DNA of 64,000 nt. Origin: Candidatus Binatia bacterium. Lineage in GTDB: Bacteria > Vulcanimicrobiota > Vulcanimicrobiia > Vulcanimicrobiales > Vulcanimicrobiaceae. Both the position numbers and the translations under genes were made by a program. The stretch is from assembly GCA_035544215.1 (NCBI GenBank), contig DATKHY010000007.1:992001-1056000 (forward strand), given 5' to 3'. The number at the start of each line of letters is the position of its first letter. Positions within the stretch are counted from its first letter, which is position 1. Positions 49,756 through 63,040 of this stretch are shown one piece after another. Under the pieces are notes generated by a model that was not told the DNA's origin, made no database searches, and saw nothing but the letters and a program-made list of their open reading frames with translations.

Positions 49756-52700
49756 CTAGGGCGTTAGCGGGGTCGCGCCGGAAATTGGTTTGAGGCCGGA
49801 TTTCTTCAGCTCCGCTTGGAGCGGCGCGAGCGAGGCGACGTACGCGTTGTATTTCGCTACCGCTGCGGAGTAGGCTGCGTCGAAGCGCCGGCCGTAGTCG
49901 AGCTGTTCGGCGGTGGGCGGAAGCTGCGAGCCGGCGAACCCTGTGCGCGGCACCGACTCGCGCAGCGAGCCGGGACGCTGAATCGAATCTTCGTCGTTCT
50001 TGTAGTCGGCGGTGAAGGCGCCGAACACGTCGCTAAACTGCTGCTGGGCGGCCGCGACGTCGCGCTGCAGCGCCGGATCGTTCTTCGCTGCGGCTGCGGC
50101 TGACTGCAGCGACTTCTTGATCGAATCGAGGTTGTTGAGCGCCTCGTCGATCTTGGAGTAGATCGACGCGTACTTGCGCGCGTAGTCGTACGCGGCGCCG
50201 TACTGCTGCGCGGTCCAGCTGTCGCGCGGATCGCCTGCGACGGTCAAGCTCTGCTGCAGCGTCTTGCCGTCGAGCGTCATGCGCGCCGTGTACGTACCGG
50301 GCACGACCACCGGGCCGCTCTTGGGGCCCTGATAATCTTCCTTGGCCGCACCGTACCACTTCACCGGCGCGTCTTCCGAGAAGTCCCAGACGTAGCGATT
50401 GATTCCCGCCTTGTTCGAGACGTACGGCTCCTCTTTGCCCTTGACCTTATGCGTGCCCCTGACGGTGCGGATCACGCGGCCGGCGCCGTCGAGGATCTGC
50501 AGCGTCGGCGGGCTCTTGGCCGGCGCCGTTTGATAGAAGTCGATGATCGCACCCTTCGGCGGATTGTCGCCGGCGAAGCGCGTGTAGATCCCGAGATCGT
50601 TGGAGTGGTAATGGTATTCGTACGACGTCCGCGGCGAGTAGAGCATCGCTCCGGCGCGCACGGCGTTGCCGAGCTGCTGAATCGAGTTTAGGTCGTCGAG
50701 GATCCAGGTGTCGCGGCCGTGCGTCGCGATCACGAGGTCGTTGAAGCTCGGTTGGATGCGAATGTCGCGCACCGATACGGCCGGCAGGTTGATCCGGAAG
50801 TTCTGCCAGCTCGATCCTCCGTCGAAGGAGATCCAGAGGCCGTTCTCCGTGCCTGCGTAGAGCATGTTCGGATTGCGCGTGTCGGGACGGATCGTCCGCA
50901 CGTACTGGTTGGGCGGCAAGCCGTTGACGATCTTCGTCCAGCTCGCGCCGTAGTCGTGCGTCACGAACGCGTACGGCGCGTAGTCGCCCATCCGATGGTT
51001 GTCGGCGATCACGTACGCCGTTCCCGCGATCAGCGGTGACGGCGCCGTCGTCTCGATGCGCGCGTACTCCGGCGTGCCGGGCGGCGTGACGTTGCGCCAG
51101 TGCGCGCCGGAATCGCGCGTTAGCTGCGCGTAGCCGTCGTCCGTGCCGGCCCAGATCTCGCCGCGATCGATCGGCGAGCCCTCGATGTACAGGATCGTGT
51201 CGGAGTACTCGGCGCCGGACACGTCTTTCGCGAGCGGGCCGCCCGAGGGCAACTGATGCGACTTGATGTTGCGCGTGAGGTCGGGGCTGATGGTCGTCCA
51301 CGTCTCGCCGCGATCGGTCGACTGGAAGATCACGTTTCCGCCAAACCATGCTAGGTGCCCGTCCCACGGCGCGAACGCGATCGGTGAATCCCAGTTGAAG
51401 CGATACTGAGCGGAACTCAGGTCGAACGGCCCGAGAAAGCTGCCGGGAAATGCGTCGTACGGGCGGATGAAGCGCGTGACCTCGGTCTTGCGGTCGAAGA
51501 GCGTGAGCGCGCCGTCCTCGAGATCGGCCCACACGTAGCGCGAATCGACCGGGTCGGGCACGGTCCACACGCCGTCGCCGCCGACGACGTCAACCCAGTG
51601 GCGATCGAGAATGCCCTCGCTGTCGAGCGAGTTCTCCGGCCCGCAGAATCCGCCGTTGTCCTGAAACGCCACGCAGACGAAGTACGGGTTCTCGTTGGAG
51701 AGGCCGACGTGGTAGATCTGCCCGATCGTGAGGTTGCGCGAGAACGACCAGTGCTCGAGGTCGTTGGTCAGCGCGTAGCCGCCGTCCTCGCCAGTGATGA
51801 TCCGCTTGGGGTTCGTCGGATCGATCCAGATCGCGTGGTAGTCGACGTGCACGTCTTTGGCGATCTCGGTGAACTTCTTGCCGCCGTCCTTGCTCTCGGC
51901 GAGCATCTCCGAGACGGCGTAGACGTGGTTGGGATTTTTGGGATCGACCGCGATGTGCGTGAAGTAAAAGGGCCGCTGATCTACGAGCGTGTCACTGCTC
52001 GTCATCGTCCAGTGCGCGCCCGCGTCGTCGGTGCGCCACAGGATGCCGCCCTTCGCCTCGATCAGCGCGAACACTCGATCCGGCCGGCTCGGCGCGATCG
52101 CCAGGCCGATGCGCCCGGAGTAGCCGCTCGGCAATCCGTTGCCCACGAGCTTCTTCCAGGTGCGGCCGCCGTCAGTCGACTTGAAGAGCCCACCGTCGGG
52201 GCCGCCGCTGGTAAACGTCCACGGCACGCGGCGGAAGTGCCACATGCCCGCGTAGACGACGCTGCCGTCCTGCGGGTCCATCGCGACGTCGCTCGCGCCG
52301 CTCGCGGGCCCGAGGTAGAGCGACTTCTTCCACGTCGCGCCGCCGTCGAACGTGACGTAGACGCCGCGGTCCGACGAATCCTTGAACGGATCGCCGAATC
52401 CGCCGACGACGACGTGGCGTGAGTCGCGTGGGTCGATCGCGATGCGCGAGATGCTCCAGACGCCCGCGAGGCCGACGCGCCGCCACGTCTTGCCTCCGTC
52501 CGTCGACTTATAGAGGCCGTCTCCATAGCTGACGTTGTTGCGCGGATTGGCTTCGCCCGTTCCCGCCCAGACCACGCGCTCGTTCGTGGGATCGATCGCG
52601 ACCGCGCCGACCGCTGACACCGACTGCTTCTCGAAGACCGGCGCCCACGTCGCGCCGCCGTTGATCGAGCGCCAGACCCCGCCGCCGGCCGTGCCGAGAT

Positions 52701-52833
52701 AGTAAAGCTGGTCGTCCTGCGGCGTGCCGGCCACCGATGCGACGCGGCCGCCCGAGACCGCGGGGCCGATGGAACGCCAAGCGAGATTCGCATAGGCGGC
52801 TGCCGCGAGCAGGACGGACGAGATCAGCATCAT
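49756..52833 (-). CDS. VPS10/BNR-repeat glycosyl-hydrolase-like protein, copy 1
   Basis: A 1025-residue protein with a short signal peptide. Many Asp-box BNR repeats (KSTDGGKTW, RTDDAGAHW, QSTDRGETW, TRDSGAHW, SFDGGSSW) show a VPS10/sortilin-like ten-bladed propeller, residues ~20-700. A C-terminal Ig-like part and a helical tail (EALNNLDSIKKSLQSA) follow. Such proteins are annotated as glycosyl hydrolases or BNR proteins, but activity is unproven. The start overlaps the stop of copy 2 (ATGA), so the two are translationally coupled. Confidence 0.88.
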   Translation of the reverse strand: MMLISSVLLAAAAYANLAWRSIGPAVSGGRVASVAGTPQDDQLYYLGTAGGGVWRSINGGATWAPVFEKQSVSAVGAVAIDPTNERVVWAGTGEANPRNNVSYGDGLYKSTDGGKTWRRVGLAGVWSISRIAIDPRDSRHVVVGGFGDPFKDSSDRGVYVTFDGGATWKKSLYLGPASGASDVAMDPQDGSVVYAGMWHFRRVPWTFTSGGPDGGLFKSTDGGRTWKKLVGNGLPSGYSGRIGLAIAPSRPDRVFALIEAKGGILWRTDDAGAHWTMTSSDTLVDQRPFYFTHIAVDPKNPNHVYAVSEMLAESKDGGKKFTEIAKDVHVDYHAIWIDPTNPKRIITGEDGGYALTNDLEHWSFSRNLTIGQIYHVGLSNENPYFVCVAFQDNGGFCGPENSLDSEGILDRHWVDVVGGDGVWTVPDPVDSRYVWADLEDGALTLFDRKTEVTRFIRPYDAFPGSFLGPFDLSSAQYRFNWDSPIAFAPWDGHLAWFGGNVIFQSTDRGETWTTISPDLTRNIKSHQLPSGGPLAKDVSGAEYSDTILYIEGSPIDRGEIWAGTDDGYAQLTRDSGAHWRNVTPPGTPEYARIETTAPSPLIAGTAYVIADNHRMGDYAPYAFVTHDYGASWTKIVNGLPPNQYVRTIRPDTRNPNMLYAGTENGLWISFDGGSSWQNFRINLPAVSVRDIRIQPSFNDLVIATHGRDTWILDDLNSIQQLGNAVRAGAMLYSPRTSYEYHYHSNDLGIYTRFAGDNPPKGAIIDFYQTAPAKSPPTLQILDGAGRVIRTVRGTHKVKGKEEPYVSNKAGINRYVWDFSEDAPVKWYGAAKEDYQGPKSGPVVVPGTYTARMTLDGKTLQQSLTVAGDPRDSWTAQQYGAAYDYARKYASIYSKIDEALNNLDSIKKSLQSAAAAAKNDPALQRDVAAAQQQFSDVFGAFTADYKNDEDSIQRPGSLRESVPRTGFAGSQLPPTAEQLDYGRRFDAAYSAAVAKYNAYVASLAPLQAELKKSGLKPISGATPLTP

Positions 52834-55800
52834 GTTGCATTGACTGTTTTGATGGCCGGCAGTTCTTTCATGCCGGCCGCCTTGAGCGCGGCGTTCGTGC
52901 CGGGCAGCACGCCCGTCACGAAGGCGTCGTAGCGGCCGAGTCCGGCGCGATAATCGGCGTCGGTGCGCGCGAGCAGGTCGCTGACCGCGGGCGTGATGAG
53001 CCCGTTCGCGGCGAAGTACGCGGCGAGCACGTCCTCGTGCAGCCGGCCCTCGTCCTCGGTGCCTTCGCCGCGAATGTTGGCGGTGAGCGAATCGAAGAGC
53101 GTCTGCCGCGCGGTCGACGTATCCTGGAGCTTCGCGATCAGCGCGGCGTTATTGACCTTCTTCGCTGCGTCGAGCCCCGTGTCGAGCGCCTTCTTGACCG
53201 AGTCGAGATCGTTGAGAATCGAATCGATCTGGGACACGTGGCTCATCTGGCGCATCGCCGCGTCGAAGCTGCGCTGGTAATCGGCCTGCGTAAACTGCGA
53301 GCGCGGATCCGGTGCAACCCGGAAGTGCTGTACGTTGGTGTGGCCCGACAACGTCATCCGAACGCTGTACTGGCCGGGCACGACCCCCGGACCGGTGGTG
53401 GGCCCGCTAAGAAAGTCGATCTTGGCGCCGGTCCATTTGACCGGTCCGTTCACGTTGAAGTCCCAGATGTATCGGTTCAGGCCCGCCTTGTTAGGGATGT
53501 AGGGAACTTCTTTGCCGCCGACTTTGTGCGTGCCCGAGACGCTGCGGATCACGCGACCGTGCGCGTCGAGGATCTCGAGCTTCGGGGCACCCTTCTGAGC
53601 ATCGCGCTGATAGTACGTGACGATCACGCCATTGGGCGGGTTGTCGGCGGCGTAGTTCGTGTAGGTTCCCTCGTCGTTCTCGTGCAGCGTCCACTCGTAT
53701 GCCGTCCGCGGCGTGAAGAGCCAGGCGGTGCGCGCGACCGCCTGTTGCAGCTCCTGAATCGGGCGAACGTCATCCATGACGTACACGGAGCGCCCGTGCG
53801 TCGCGATGACGAGATCGTCGTCGCGCGGCTGCATGCGGATGTCGTGCACGGATACGGTCGGCAGATCGTTCTTAAAGGACTGCCAGTTCGCGCCGCCGTC
53901 GAACGAGATCCAGATTCCCTCCTCGGTGCCGAGGTAGACGAGATTGCGGTCGCGGATGTCGGGGCGCACCGCGCGCGCCCACTCCTCCGAAGGCAGGCCG
54001 CTGACGATCTTGGTCCAGTTCTTGCCGAAGTCGCGGGTGACCCAGACGTACGGAGCGTTGTCGCCCATCTCGTGGTCGTCCTCGATCGCATACGCGGTGC
54101 CGTCGACGAGCGTCGAGGGGGCTACGGTGGCGAAGCGGCCGAACTGCGGCGCGCCCGCCGGCGTGACGTTGGTCCAGTGCTTGCCGTAGTCGCGCGATAG
54201 CTGCACCAAACCGTCGTCGGTGCCGACCCAGATCTCGCCGCGCGCGCGCTCCGAAGCCTCGATATCCAGGATCGTGTCGCTGTATTCCGCGCCGGAGACG
54301 TCATTGATGATCGGGCCGCCCGCGGGATTCTGGTGCGACTTCAGGTTGCGCGTGAGATCGGGGCTGATCACCGTCCACGTTTTGCCGCGATCGGTCGTCT
54401 GGAAGATCACGTTGCCGCCGGCCCATCCGATGACCTTACCGCTCGCCGTACGCCACGGCGCGAACGCGATCGGCGCCTCCCAGTTGAACCGATACTTGCT
54501 CGTCGAGAGCTGCCACGACTCCGTGCCGGTCTGCAGGTACGGTTGAGCCGACCACTGATCTTGCGTGACGCGGTTGTAGATGGTGATCGAGCCGTTTTGC
54601 GAGTCGCCCCAGATCCAGTTCGGATCGTCGGGCTCCGGGATCGCCCACTCTCCGTCGCCGCCCGCAACGTTTATCCAGTACTTGTTCTGGATTCCCGACG
54701 GATCGAGCGAGTTCGACGGAGCGCACCACCCGTTGTTGTCCTGCAGGCCTATACAAACGGTATACGGATTGTCCGAGCCAAGACCCACGCGATAGGCTTG
54801 AGCGATCGGCACGTTCATCGAGAAGAACCAGTTCTGGCCGCCGTCGAGCGAGAGCACGTAGCCCCCGTCGTTACCCAATAGGATCCGTGTGGGATCGTTC
54901 GGCGCTATCCAGATAGCGTGAAAATCGGTGTGGATCTGAAAACCCCCGACCGCCGTGAACGTCTTCCCGGCGTTGGTGCTCAGCATGACCTGGAACGAGA
55001 CGGCGTAGACTTTGTTCGGGTTCTTCGGATCGACCTCGACGTGCGAGAAGTAAAACGGGCGCGCGTCGACCTGTGTGTCGTCGCTGACCTTCGTCCAGTT
55101 CGCGCCCGCGTCGTCGGAACGCCACAGCACGCCGTCCTTCGCCTCGATAACGGCATAGACGCGATTGCCGTCGCTTGGAGCTACCGCGAGGCCGATGCGT
55201 CCGACAGGATACGCCGGTAAGCCGTGGCCTTCGAGTTTGGTCCAGGTCGCGCCGCCGTCCGTCGATTTGTAGATGCCGTCTTCCGTGCCGCCGCTCACGA
55301 ACGTCCACGGGCGGCGCTGAAACTTCCAGATGCCGGCGTAGATCACGCTCGGGTTCTGCGCGTCCATGGCGAGATCGGATGCGCCGCTCTCGGGTCCGAC
55401 CGAAAGCGTCCGCTTCCACGTGCTTCCGCCGTCATCGGTGACGTAGACGCCACGCTCGGAGCTGTCGGCGAACACGTCGCCGAGCGCGCCGACGATCACG
55501 TGATTGTGGTTGCGCGGGTCGACGAGGATGCGCGAGATGTACTTTGTGCCTTTGAGGCCGACGTTGGTCCAGTGGTCGCCGCCGTCGGTCGTCTTGTACA
55601 CGCCGTCACCGTAGCTGACGTCGTTGCGGGGGTTCGACTCGCCGGAGCCGACCCACACCGTTGCGTCGTTGGTCGGATCGATCGTGACGGCGCCAATCGC
55701 GCCGGCGCCTTGCTTTTCGAACACGGCGTCCCAGGTCTGTCCGGAGTTCTCCGACTTCCAGACTCCGCCGCCCGCCGCGCCGATGTAGTACAGCTTCGCG

Positions 55801-56033
55801 TTGGTCGCCGAGCCGGCCACCGAAGTCACGCGCCCACCCGTCAGCGCCGGGCCCATCTCTCGCCAGCTCATGTTGCCGAAGGCCGGGCCCGGCGATGGAG
55901 TCGGCGACGGCGATACCGACGGCGACGGCGATGGCACGGGAGCAGCGGCGCGGGCGTGACCCGCGTTGAGAAGCGTGAAAGCGAAGAGCGCCGCTAGCGG
56001 CGCAACGCGTCGTAACAACGGACGAACCTCCAT
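52830..56033 (-). CDS. VPS10/BNR-repeat glycosyl-hydrolase-like protein, copy 2
   Basis: A 1067-residue paralogue of the downstream protein, aligned blade by blade (KSENSGQTW, KTTDGGDHW, KSTDGGATW, QTTDRGKTW). After the signal peptide it has a Pro/Ser linker (PVPSPSPSVSPSPTPSP). The C-terminal regions of both have GVIVTYYQ or AIIDFYQ strands and a helical tail (SILNDLDSVKKALDTGLDAA). The gene is first in the coupled pair. The linker may place the propeller away from the membrane. Confidence 0.88.
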   Translation of the reverse strand: MEVRPLLRRVAPLAALFAFTLLNAGHARAAAPVPSPSPSVSPSPTPSPGPAFGNMSWREMGPALTGGRVTSVAGSATNAKLYYIGAAGGGVWKSENSGQTWDAVFEKQGAGAIGAVTIDPTNDATVWVGSGESNPRNDVSYGDGVYKTTDGGDHWTNVGLKGTKYISRILVDPRNHNHVIVGALGDVFADSSERGVYVTDDGGSTWKRTLSVGPESGASDLAMDAQNPSVIYAGIWKFQRRPWTFVSGGTEDGIYKSTDGGATWTKLEGHGLPAYPVGRIGLAVAPSDGNRVYAVIEAKDGVLWRSDDAGANWTKVSDDTQVDARPFYFSHVEVDPKNPNKVYAVSFQVMLSTNAGKTFTAVGGFQIHTDFHAIWIAPNDPTRILLGNDGGYVLSLDGGQNWFFSMNVPIAQAYRVGLGSDNPYTVCIGLQDNNGWCAPSNSLDPSGIQNKYWINVAGGDGEWAIPEPDDPNWIWGDSQNGSITIYNRVTQDQWSAQPYLQTGTESWQLSTSKYRFNWEAPIAFAPWRTASGKVIGWAGGNVIFQTTDRGKTWTVISPDLTRNLKSHQNPAGGPIINDVSGAEYSDTILDIEASERARGEIWVGTDDGLVQLSRDYGKHWTNVTPAGAPQFGRFATVAPSTLVDGTAYAIEDDHEMGDNAPYVWVTRDFGKNWTKIVSGLPSEEWARAVRPDIRDRNLVYLGTEEGIWISFDGGANWQSFKNDLPTVSVHDIRMQPRDDDLVIATHGRSVYVMDDVRPIQELQQAVARTAWLFTPRTAYEWTLHENDEGTYTNYAADNPPNGVIVTYYQRDAQKGAPKLEILDAHGRVIRSVSGTHKVGGKEVPYIPNKAGLNRYIWDFNVNGPVKWTGAKIDFLSGPTTGPGVVPGQYSVRMTLSGHTNVQHFRVAPDPRSQFTQADYQRSFDAAMRQMSHVSQIDSILNDLDSVKKALDTGLDAAKKVNNAALIAKLQDTSTARQTLFDSLTANIRGEGTEDEGRLHEDVLAAYFAANGLITPAVSDLLARTDADYRAGLGRYDAFVTGVLPGTNAALKAAGMKELPAIKTVNAT

Positions 56034-56107
56034 AAAACCACGCAGTAGCCGCGCTCGCGAGACAATCCTGCGCGCGTCAATTCAAATAACTATCAAACCA
56101 CTTCGAG

Positions 56108-56329
56108 TCAGCGCGTCGCGCCGTGGTGGCGTGACTCATACATCGGAACGTTTACATGAATCGCATACCATTGCGACCAGGCAATCATGCCGCACATTAT
56201 CACGAAGAGCCCAACAATAATGACGAGCGCCCAGCGGCGACCCGAGGGACCAGGCCGGGGAGGCCCCTCCCCGGAAGGCGCGCGGGACACTCGGCTCGAA
56301 CCCACCGGCCCCATAATGCGCAGGACCAT
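56108..56329 (-). CDS. Small single-span membrane protein
   Basis: A 73-residue protein. The ATG at 56329 is preceded by AGGAGG (56336-56341) with 6 bases between, a strong ribosome site. After a Pro/Gly/Arg stretch it has one span (WALVIIVGLFVIMCGMIAW). The 5' end overlaps the divergent lytic transglycosylase start at 56316 by 14 bases. No family is known. Support is from the ribosome site and membrane span. Confidence 0.6.
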   Translation of the reverse strand: MVLRIMGPVGSSRVSRAPSGEGPPRPGPSGRRWALVIIVGLFVIMCGMIAWSQWYAIHVNVPMYESRHHGATR

Positions 56330-56963
56330 CGCCAGCCTCCTGGCGACCGCGATCGTTCCATTGTGCTCGTTTCTGGTTACGTGCGCACCCGCGCAAGCCG
56401 CACATCGCGCGGTCCCTGCGACTCCTGTCGCAATCGACGTCTACGCGCGCGTCCTGCGGCACATCAACCCGCTGCTGCCGGCCTGGCAGAGCCGCAGCCT
56501 CGCGCGGCGCGTGCTCGTGAACGCCGTGCGCTGGCGCCTCGATGCGAACATGCTCGTGGCGATCGTCGCCGTCGAATCGTCGTGGCACACCCACGCGGTC
56601 TCGCCGGCGGGCGCGATCGGCCTCGGCCAGCTCATGCCGGGCACGGCCGCGCTGCTCAAGGTCAACCCGCGCGACCCGAACCAAAACCTCTACGGCGCCG
56701 CGCGCTATCTGCGCGGCCTGATGCAGCGCTTCGGATCGAAGCATCCGGACCTCGTCTTCGCCGCCTACAACGCGGGGCCGAAGGCCGTCAGCGAATACGG
56801 CGGCGTTCCGCCTTACGGCGAGACGGAAAACTACGTCGTGCGGGTCGTCGACGCGTGGGAGCGCCTAGGGCGCAACGTCCACCTCCCCGCGAGCGCCTAC
56901 AATCAGTGGCCCGCGCACGGCCTCGACATCGACTACTGGCTCAACGGCACCGAAAACCCGTAA
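56316..56963 (+). CDS. Lytic transglycosylase (SLT family)
   Basis: A 215-residue protein from the ATG at 56316, which gives a signal peptide (residues 1-28); upstream in-frame starts exist but disrupt it. The catalytic Glu lies in VAIVAVESSWHTHAVSPAGA, followed by GLGQLMPGTA and AAYNAGP. It cleaves peptidoglycan glycan strands to anhydromuropeptides in the periplasm. No Shine-Dalgarno is visible, and the start overlaps the divergent small membrane gene. Confidence 0.9.
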   Translation: MRRTIASLLATAIVPLCSFLVTCAPAQAAHRAVPATPVAIDVYARVLRHINPLLPAWQSRSLARRVLVNAVRWRLDANMLVAIVAVESSWHTHAVSPAGAIGLGQLMPGTAALLKVNPRDPNQNLYGAARYLRGLMQRFGSKHPDLVFAAYNAGPKAVSEYGGVPPYGETENYVVRVVDAWERLGRNVHLPASAYNQWPAHGLDIDYWLNGTENP

Positions 56964-56967
56964 CCTC

Positions 56968-57102
56968 GTCATCCTGAGCGGAGGCGCGAAGCGCCGCAGT
57001 TGTCATCCTGAGCGGAGGCGCGAAGCGCCGCAGTTGTCATCCTGAGCGGAGGCGCGAAGCGCTGACTTGTCATCCTGAGCGGAGGCGCGAAGCGCCGCAG
57101 TC
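56968..57102. repeat. Four tandem copies of a 34-bp repeat
   Basis: The unit begins gtcatcctgagcggaggcgc and ends gaagcgccgcagtt; copies start at 56968, 57002, 57036 and 57069. The third copy has a variant tail (gctgact). Copies are contiguous, with no spacers. The family of the unit is the dispersed palindromic repeat. Confidence 0.88.
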
Positions 57103-57364
57103 GAAGGACGGGGCTAGCCGCGCAGTCCTGAGCGACGGCGCATTGCGCCGGAGCCGAAGGACGTGATAGGGGGCAGCTTCTATACAAAACAGTCCAGCGG
57201 GCGCCGTCCTTCGGCTCGCTGAGCTCGCTCAGGACTACTGAGCTAACCCGTCCTTCGACTACGCTCGGCTGCGCCTCGCTCCGCTCAGGATGACATAGCT
57301 AACCCGTCGTTCGACTCCGCCTGTCCTGAGCGAGCGGAGCGAGTCGAAGGGCTCAGGATGACAT
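57103..57364. repeat. Block of palindromic repeat copies
   Basis: Several copies in both orientations: cgtccttcggctcgctgagc, cgtccttcgactacgctcgg, cctgtcctgagcgagcggag and gggctcaggatgacat. Together with the preceding tandem array they make a ~390-base region without genes between the lytic transglycosylase and the GmhB-like gene. The left end of the GmhB-like gene reads into it and stops at 57353. Confidence 0.8.
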
Positions 57365-57828
57365 GGAGAGGATAGCGTTGACCGCGTCGCCGAGCGCGTG
57401 AGGGCCGGCAACTTTTAGCGGGATCGCTCCCGCGTTGCGCGCGGCCTCGACGTCGCTCTCCCGGTCGCCGACGACGACGCAGCACGCCGGATCGACGCGC
57501 AGCGCACGCGCCGCGTCGAGAATCAGCTTGGGCTTCGGCTTACGGCACTCGCAGGCGTCGTCGGGCGCGTGCGGACAGACGAAGAATCCCGCGAACGGCC
57601 CGAGCAACTCGTCGATCCTGCGATTGACCGCGTCTACCTGCTCGGCTGTGATCAGCCCGCGCCCGATCCCGCTTTGATTGCTGACCACCACGAGCGGCAA
57701 CCCCGCCGCGCGCAGCCGGTCGAGCAAATCGCGCGCGTTCGGCGCGGGAACTATCTTAGCGGGATCGCCGTTGAACGGCACGTCGACGACGATCGTCTCG
57801 TCGCGATCGAACAACACCGCACATACCT

Positions 57829-57832
<4 letters not shown>
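57353..57832 (-). CDS. gmhB: GmhB-like HAD phosphatase
   Basis: A 159-residue HAD-IIIA protein. Motif I is VLFDRDETIV, motif II VVVSNQSGIGRG, and later VVVGDRESDVEAA (motif IV). The zinc-type loop is CPHAPDDACECRKPKP, as in D,D-heptose 1,7-bisphosphate 7-phosphatases. A role in LPS heptose synthesis is likely, as is an outer membrane, but related imidazoleglycerol- or sugar-phosphatases are possible. The last residues (SMSS) and the stop come from a repeat copy. GTG start, 12 bases after the thiC stop. Confidence 0.82.
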
Positions 57833-59600
<1,768 letters not shown>

Positions 59601-59617
59601 TCAGTATACGCGTGTTG

Positions 59618-59643
59618 CGCTTCGACTCCGCTCACCGTGACAC
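59618..59643. repeat. Half copy of the dispersed palindromic repeat
   Basis: The short copy cgcttcgactccgctcaccg, then tgacac, lies upstream of the riboswitch where the thiC promoter should be. A TATACT at about 59605-59610 on the minus strand could be a -10; no -35 is clear. Confidence 0.55.
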
Positions 59644-59867
59644 GGCGGTTTGGAACGGCTTTGCTGCCTTGCCCTACAAAATGCCCACAGGCGGGGTTTT
59701 GGGTCGCCTTGCAGGCTAGGGGTTTCTCTTTGCGTTTTTTAGGATAGTTTTAACCCAGGGGGGCCTAGACAGCCAGGGCAAGCGGCTGGTAATTTCAGGC
59801 TGCTAACCGTTCACAATAAGCGATGGCTTCAGAATCGCGGGCGTCATGAGAATCGGGGGGTCATTCA
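59644..59867. other. Intergenic leader before the STAS gene
   Basis: No gene is seen. The stretch has GC-rich direct and inverted segments (cccaggggggcctagacagc, agccagggcaagcggctgg) and an AT-rich stretch (gcgttttttaggatagtttt) that could hold a promoter. A ggggggtcattca ribosome-site-like element precedes the ATG at 59868. It is not a recognised riboswitch. Confidence 0.4.
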
Positions 59868-60158
59868 ATGAAGAAACCGCTTGGTCCCGAGGAAAATCGG
59901 CTCGAACTAGAAGGCGACTGGGACCTCTCCCGTAGGGAAGAGTTGGATTTCCTGTTTAGCGCGCTCCGCTCGGACGAACCGGCGGTGATAGACATGAGCC
60001 GGGCAACCTACATAGACTCAACCGTCCTACACCAGCTCGCCTCGGTACGTCAGCGTTTCAACGGGCACCAGATCACAGTGGTGGCCAATGGCCCGGTAAG
60101 CCGGTTGCTTCGCATGGTAGCCTTCGACAAGATGTTCCGGGTCGTGGACAAGGTCTAG
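59868..60158 (+). CDS. STAS-domain protein (anti-sigma factor antagonist-like)
   Basis: A 96-residue single STAS domain. The phosphorylatable serine region is DMSRATYIDSTVLHQL (S51). Such proteins bind anti-sigma kinases and free a sigma factor, or act in partner-switching control. No RsbW-like kinase or sigma-B-like factor is in the window. It is separated from aceE by ~200 bases, so co-transcription is not certain. Confidence 0.88.
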   Translation: MKKPLGPEENRLELEGDWDLSRREELDFLFSALRSDEPAVIDMSRATYIDSTVLHQLASVRQRFNGHQITVVANGPVSRLLRMVAFDKMFRVVDKV

Positions 60159-60363
60159 CAACCAAAACCGGCTCGTTTTTGCTTTCCCGGGGTCACCCAT
60201 AAACAGCCGGGCGGTCAGAAACGGCAGCATAACGTCGACTCCAGTTTCGCCGTGCCCCGCTTACGTTTAAGTGGGCAAAACCGTTTGGAACCAACCAGGC
60301 TGGCGATTGGATTGGTCCATTTGGATGAGATATGCGTCGCCGACTCAAAACAGGTGGGTCCTG
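60159..60363. other. Intergenic region before aceE
   Basis: No gene. An open frame joins aceE from 60271 but lacks a good start context. Elements include a cccggggtcacccat near 60186 and an aggtggg ribosome site at 60351-60357 for aceE. No clear promoter hexamers. Confidence 0.4.
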
Positions 60364-63036
<2,673 letters not shown>

Positions 63037-63040
63037 GGAC

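Noticed and set aside
56968-57102. CRISPR array
   Set aside because: The 34-bp copies are contiguous with no unique spacers, and no cas genes are in the window.
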